DNA of 64,000 nucleotides from Patagioenas fasciata. Its lineage: Eukaryota; Chordata; Aves; Columbiformes; Columbidae. The stretch lies in NCBI RefSeq assembly GCF_037038585.1, contig NC_092560.1, forward strand, positions 55,154,049 to 55,218,048, given 5' to 3'. A program made the position numbers and the translations under genes. Positions 60,487 through 64,000 of the stretch are shown piece after piece; position 1 is the first letter of the stretch, and each line of letters starts with the position of its first letter. The notes under the pieces are model-generated. The model had not been told where the DNA came from. It saw only the letters and a list, made by a program, of their open reading frames with translations, and ran no database searches.

Positions 60487-63400
60487 TTGAGTACAAAATG
60501 GTCAAAAATGAGATAGAGCAGAAATAATAGAGGACAACAAAAGAAAATGATAGTTCCAATTTTGGGGACATGAACACTTGTGTTTTCCATTAGAGAGTTC
60601 ACTTATGACTTTTTACAGAACTACTGAGCTCTGCTCTACTTGGAAGCTCAGTGTGGAACAACGAAAAACAGATTAGCAAGAGACTAGCCTGATACGACAC
60701 ACGACACAACTGTACAGAAGAGGTAATTACCCTGTGGACTTCAGCAATTTAAGCTGATCCCACTCTCCCTGCCTGAAGAACCTTATGTGTGCACACATTT
60801 GGACATACATCTGCATACCAGGATTGCATCTAGCCTCGTTGTAGCCTGTTAAACATCGTATTGCTATTGCTTGCAAAGAGGCAGCAGGGTTCAAGCTGAC
60901 CCTGCAAGGTCACGGAGCCCGTTGGTCTTTGTTTGAACTTTGTCTACCTGGAGTTTTGCTTGAAGGTGCTTAGCTGTAGCTGCCCTTTTCTTCTAATGGT
61001 CAGATCGCTATTGCCTAATTTTTTACTTTTGCTTATAATCATGAGCTATAATTACAATTTTTAAATGGCTATTAACAAACAGTATTCTGTGTCAAATGAA
61101 ATATTTAGGTCTTAGCATGATGACATTATATAAAGGAGTACAGGTATGGTGTGACAACTAATGCCCTGTAATCAGAGACACAGTGGAAACAACCTGTATG
61201 CGTGGGCTGAAGTGACAGGATGATGAGCAAGTAAGTACAGTAGAGGAGTGGCAAGTCCGGGCTTCTTTTTTTTCTTTTTCTGTAATAGCTAGGTCTAGAC
61301 TAATAATTCTTTTAGACAGTTATTCAGCTGGTAAATCAATAATGAACAACAATGAACAATAATTTTTTTTACTTGGTGTTTCGTTTTTGCCCACAACAAT
61401 AAATTGAGTATGCCAAAATAGCTATGTCTAAACCTGAGCAGAGCTTAACTGCCACTGAAGTTAAGCCTTTTTTAATTGAGCTCTCCACTTCACGGCTCAC
61501 TTCAATTAAAAGGTCACTACTTTCTCAGGAGAGCTAAGTCCAGTCTTCTTAACTCTGCTGCGCCACTTTGCTCCTTCCCTGACAGGATATTCAGGCTTCT
61601 GTGACTTGGCCACATTGCAAGGCTGCAGGGTAGTAAATGGGGGACAGGAAGGTGCTGGGGTGACATGGGGAGCTGGTGGTAGGTGTAAGCCTGCCTGGGA
61701 TCCTTGCAGAAGCAGGGTTCGGGGCTTTAACCTTTCACACCCTAGAAGTTCAGAGCTCCTTTTTTTTTTGCAAACACACGGCTCACTCCAAATTTGAGTT
61801 GGGGTGGGAGGGGACAGCAGGTGGGGGTGGTGTGGGTGACAGGGTCATTTCAGCTTGAACATCCATCCCTGTACTAGTGTAATAGTGAAGATGTAATATA
61901 TGGGCCCATTCTGCCACACACATCCAGAACGTGCCACAGACTGAGTTACCAGAAACAACTTCAAGAGGCTGAGTTCATTGGCTTTGGATCAGGGGGTAGA
62001 TGTCTTTGTTTTGAGCAAAGCTGTTGAGAAGGCATGGTTGCAACTGCAAATGTGTAAAAGAATAAATCATACCATGATGCTGCTCCCAGAAAAGCAAAGC
62101 ACAAGTTCCTCCTAACTTCTGTGCGTATATGGTTAATCTCAATAACCTGGCAGCTGTTGATATGCTATCAACTATTCCTACACGCACATACACATCCTGA
62201 TTGTACTTCTAACAGGAATTCTTCAGGAATTATAATACTTGATATGCGAAAGTGGTTTTTGTATTTACTGGGTGTCATGAAATAGCTCAGCATAACCTGG
62301 CCACCTAAGCACAAAAACTCCAGCATTGTTGTGAGAAAACCAATTCCCATTGTGTACATAAATGAGGAGAAAACAATTAAATTCTGCAATTTTCCTGCTG
62401 GTCAACTTAGAAATGAGAAGCTTCACCAAGATTTATCTTCTTAAACACTGTTGTATAATGTAGGAGAAGATAGCTTTACGGACCTGTGAAGTGCAATCAA
62501 AACATGGTAACAAAAACAGGTCAACATTGAACACAGAAGCCCTCATATTTTCTTGCTGTGTAAAAAACACACAAAATTTGATCTGTATTTAATTAATTGA
62601 TTTCGGTTATGTGTTATGAAGAATTGCTAAATAGGCAAAATAAATGTGATTCAGACACAAAAATAATATTACCTGAGTTTTAGATTTGTGTTTATAAAGC
62701 TCACCAGAATAAAGTTTTATTGTGGAAAGTGCTGCAATAAAATATGGCTGGAATAAATGAACTGGTGATTTCTCTACAGAGGAGACCAATGGATTTGTGA
62801 CATGAAGTAATCTTATCTAGTGCTTTTGCAGTGAATCTTCTCAGTTAATTTTTCACTCTTATTACGTTAGAAAAAGAAATATCTAACAATTGACTATTTT
62901 TCTTTGCTCTCATTAAAGCATTTAACTTAAATACCCAGCAACATCTTCCCCTTTATCAAACTGGGATATCAAACTTCGCAGATTTCAGATCCTTTACAAC
63001 CCATTTCATTGAAATGTATTATTTTGGATATTTTTCTTTCACTCTGTAGCCATGATTCCAAATGTGTGTGGGCATTCCCAGTTAACTTCCCTACTTCTCT
63101 GTTTTTGGAATGCATCAGAACTTCCATACCAGCATTACGGTTGGGATCACCAATCTTGGGCTGTTGTGTGTTCACTTTCCTGAAGCCAAGGGTACCACAT
63201 GTGCTGTTTCTGAGCAGCCAACACCCTGTCATCTCATCTTGCCTTTCAACATGCAAGAGACCTTGACTGTTCACCTCTTCTGCAACATCTAGGAGGGACA
63301 CACTTCTTTTGACCTCTGCAAATAACACACTTATGCCTCTGGCTGTGAGAACTGATAGTTTTTATTTCTATTTTTCACTGTCTTCAGGGTGTTTGGATAC

Positions 63401-64000
63401 ATGGCAGATTTATTTATCACACATAAGCCCACAAGCATCAGCAACTAAGGAGGGAAGTGAATTGCACAGAAACCGAGCCTTTGAAATACCTGCATGCCAT
63501 AGCCCACCCCACAGGTGAGACCTTGGCTTGTTGGAATGAATGAGCTTTTCCACCACTTTCAACACTCAACAGCTCTCCTTTTGGGAGAATCACTGCCTTC
63601 CAGTGGTGTCCAGATAGCCATCTGTCCCACACACAGAGCAATATCCTGCTTGGCCTGATCCTCCTCTTTTCTTGGTGTGGCTCCCCATCAAAATGAAGGT
63701 CCTAGCCAGTCTCTGGCAGATTTGCCCATAGAGCACAGGAAGTGTCTGGGAATCCTGGATATGTCTCTAATCTATATTGCTTACCCTGGACAAAGATTTT
63801 TTTCTCTTTGCCTTCACCATGGGTTTTGCCAATACCAGTGAGATTGACCTGGCACAACAAAGTGTTACATACTGCAATTGCAGCTTAATTTTGCTGGGTG
63901 CACATAGCTTTGGGCATGAGCCTATATAGTGCAGGAGTTACTGGACTCTGCATCCTGAGGCTTCATCCCCAGAGACAGAAGGAGTTTGACAGAAGAACAA
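59204..64000. other. non-coding, no gene seen
   Basis: About 4.8 kb of AT-rich sequence. It includes an A30 run (60455-60484), a G-rich patch (about 61625-61845) with a near-quadruplex arrangement, and an AT-rich, complex segment (60840-61140) with a nuclear-receptor-like everted repeat at 60897-60912. Overlapping open frames near 62969-63328 match nothing I recognise. Confidence 0.55.
60455..60484. repeat. poly(A) tract, 30 A
   Basis: This is the longest homopolymer in the window. An AATAAA lies about 65 bases upstream, but the preceding sequence resembles no known gene, so a processed retrocopy is not supported. Confidence 0.9.

Noticed and set aside
61127-61136. TATATAAAGG core-promoter-like sequence (also at 39872-39881)
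   Set aside because: Both are in AT-rich DNA with no CpG island, open frame or other promoter signal nearby, so chance occurrence is likely.
1-64000. CRISPR array, prophage, operon or other prokaryotic system
   Set aside because: No regularly spaced direct repeats, dense coding or bacterial signals were seen. Gene structure and CR1 elements show vertebrate nuclear DNA.

Overview
The window reads as vertebrate nuclear DNA, most probably from a bird. The evidence is one intact, intronless receptor gene inside a CpG island, a long AT-rich non-coding expanse, and a low density of interspersed repeats. All the repeats I could recognise are CR1 LINE fragments, two of them with the ATTCTATG-type 3' end usual in sauropsid CR1. 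No SINEs, L1 elements, tRNA genes, CRISPR arrays or bacterial operons were seen. CR1 is also common in turtles and crocodilians, so 'bird' is an inference from repeat sparsity and the closeness of the protein to amniote 5-HT1A.

Layout. 1-2000: AT-rich upstream flank turning GC-rich. About 2010-4480: a strong CpG island holding the promoter (Sp1-type GC boxes, a G-quadruplex/MAZ-like purine block, a TATA box at 2777), a short 5'UTR with two upstream ORFs, the complete HTR1A coding sequence (2922-4163, 413 aa) and a 3'UTR ending near a polyadenylation signal at 4577. About 5270-5790 and 6120-6700: two more GC/CpG-rich blocks downstream of the gene, separated by an AT-rich, motif-dense segment (5800-6110) that looks like a regulatory element. 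From about 6.8 kb to the end I see no protein-coding gene. This is gene-desert-like sequence with four CR1 fragments (about 13.2, 16.4-17.0, 35.5-36.8 and 58.8-59.2 kb, all on the minus strand), low-complexity tracts, small tandem duplications and scattered motif clusters.

How it fits together. The only recognisable gene product is the Gi/o-coupled serotonin receptor 5-HT1A. Everything else that could be functional would act in cis or as non-coding RNA. In mammals HTR1A also borders a large gene-poor interval on its 3' side, so the empty 57 kb agrees with conserved synteny. I found no convincing new molecular system. The most worthwhile leads are the HTR1A promoter/5'UTR architecture (TATA box, two uORFs, G-quadruplex) and the CpG-flanked candidate element at 5.8-6.1 kb.
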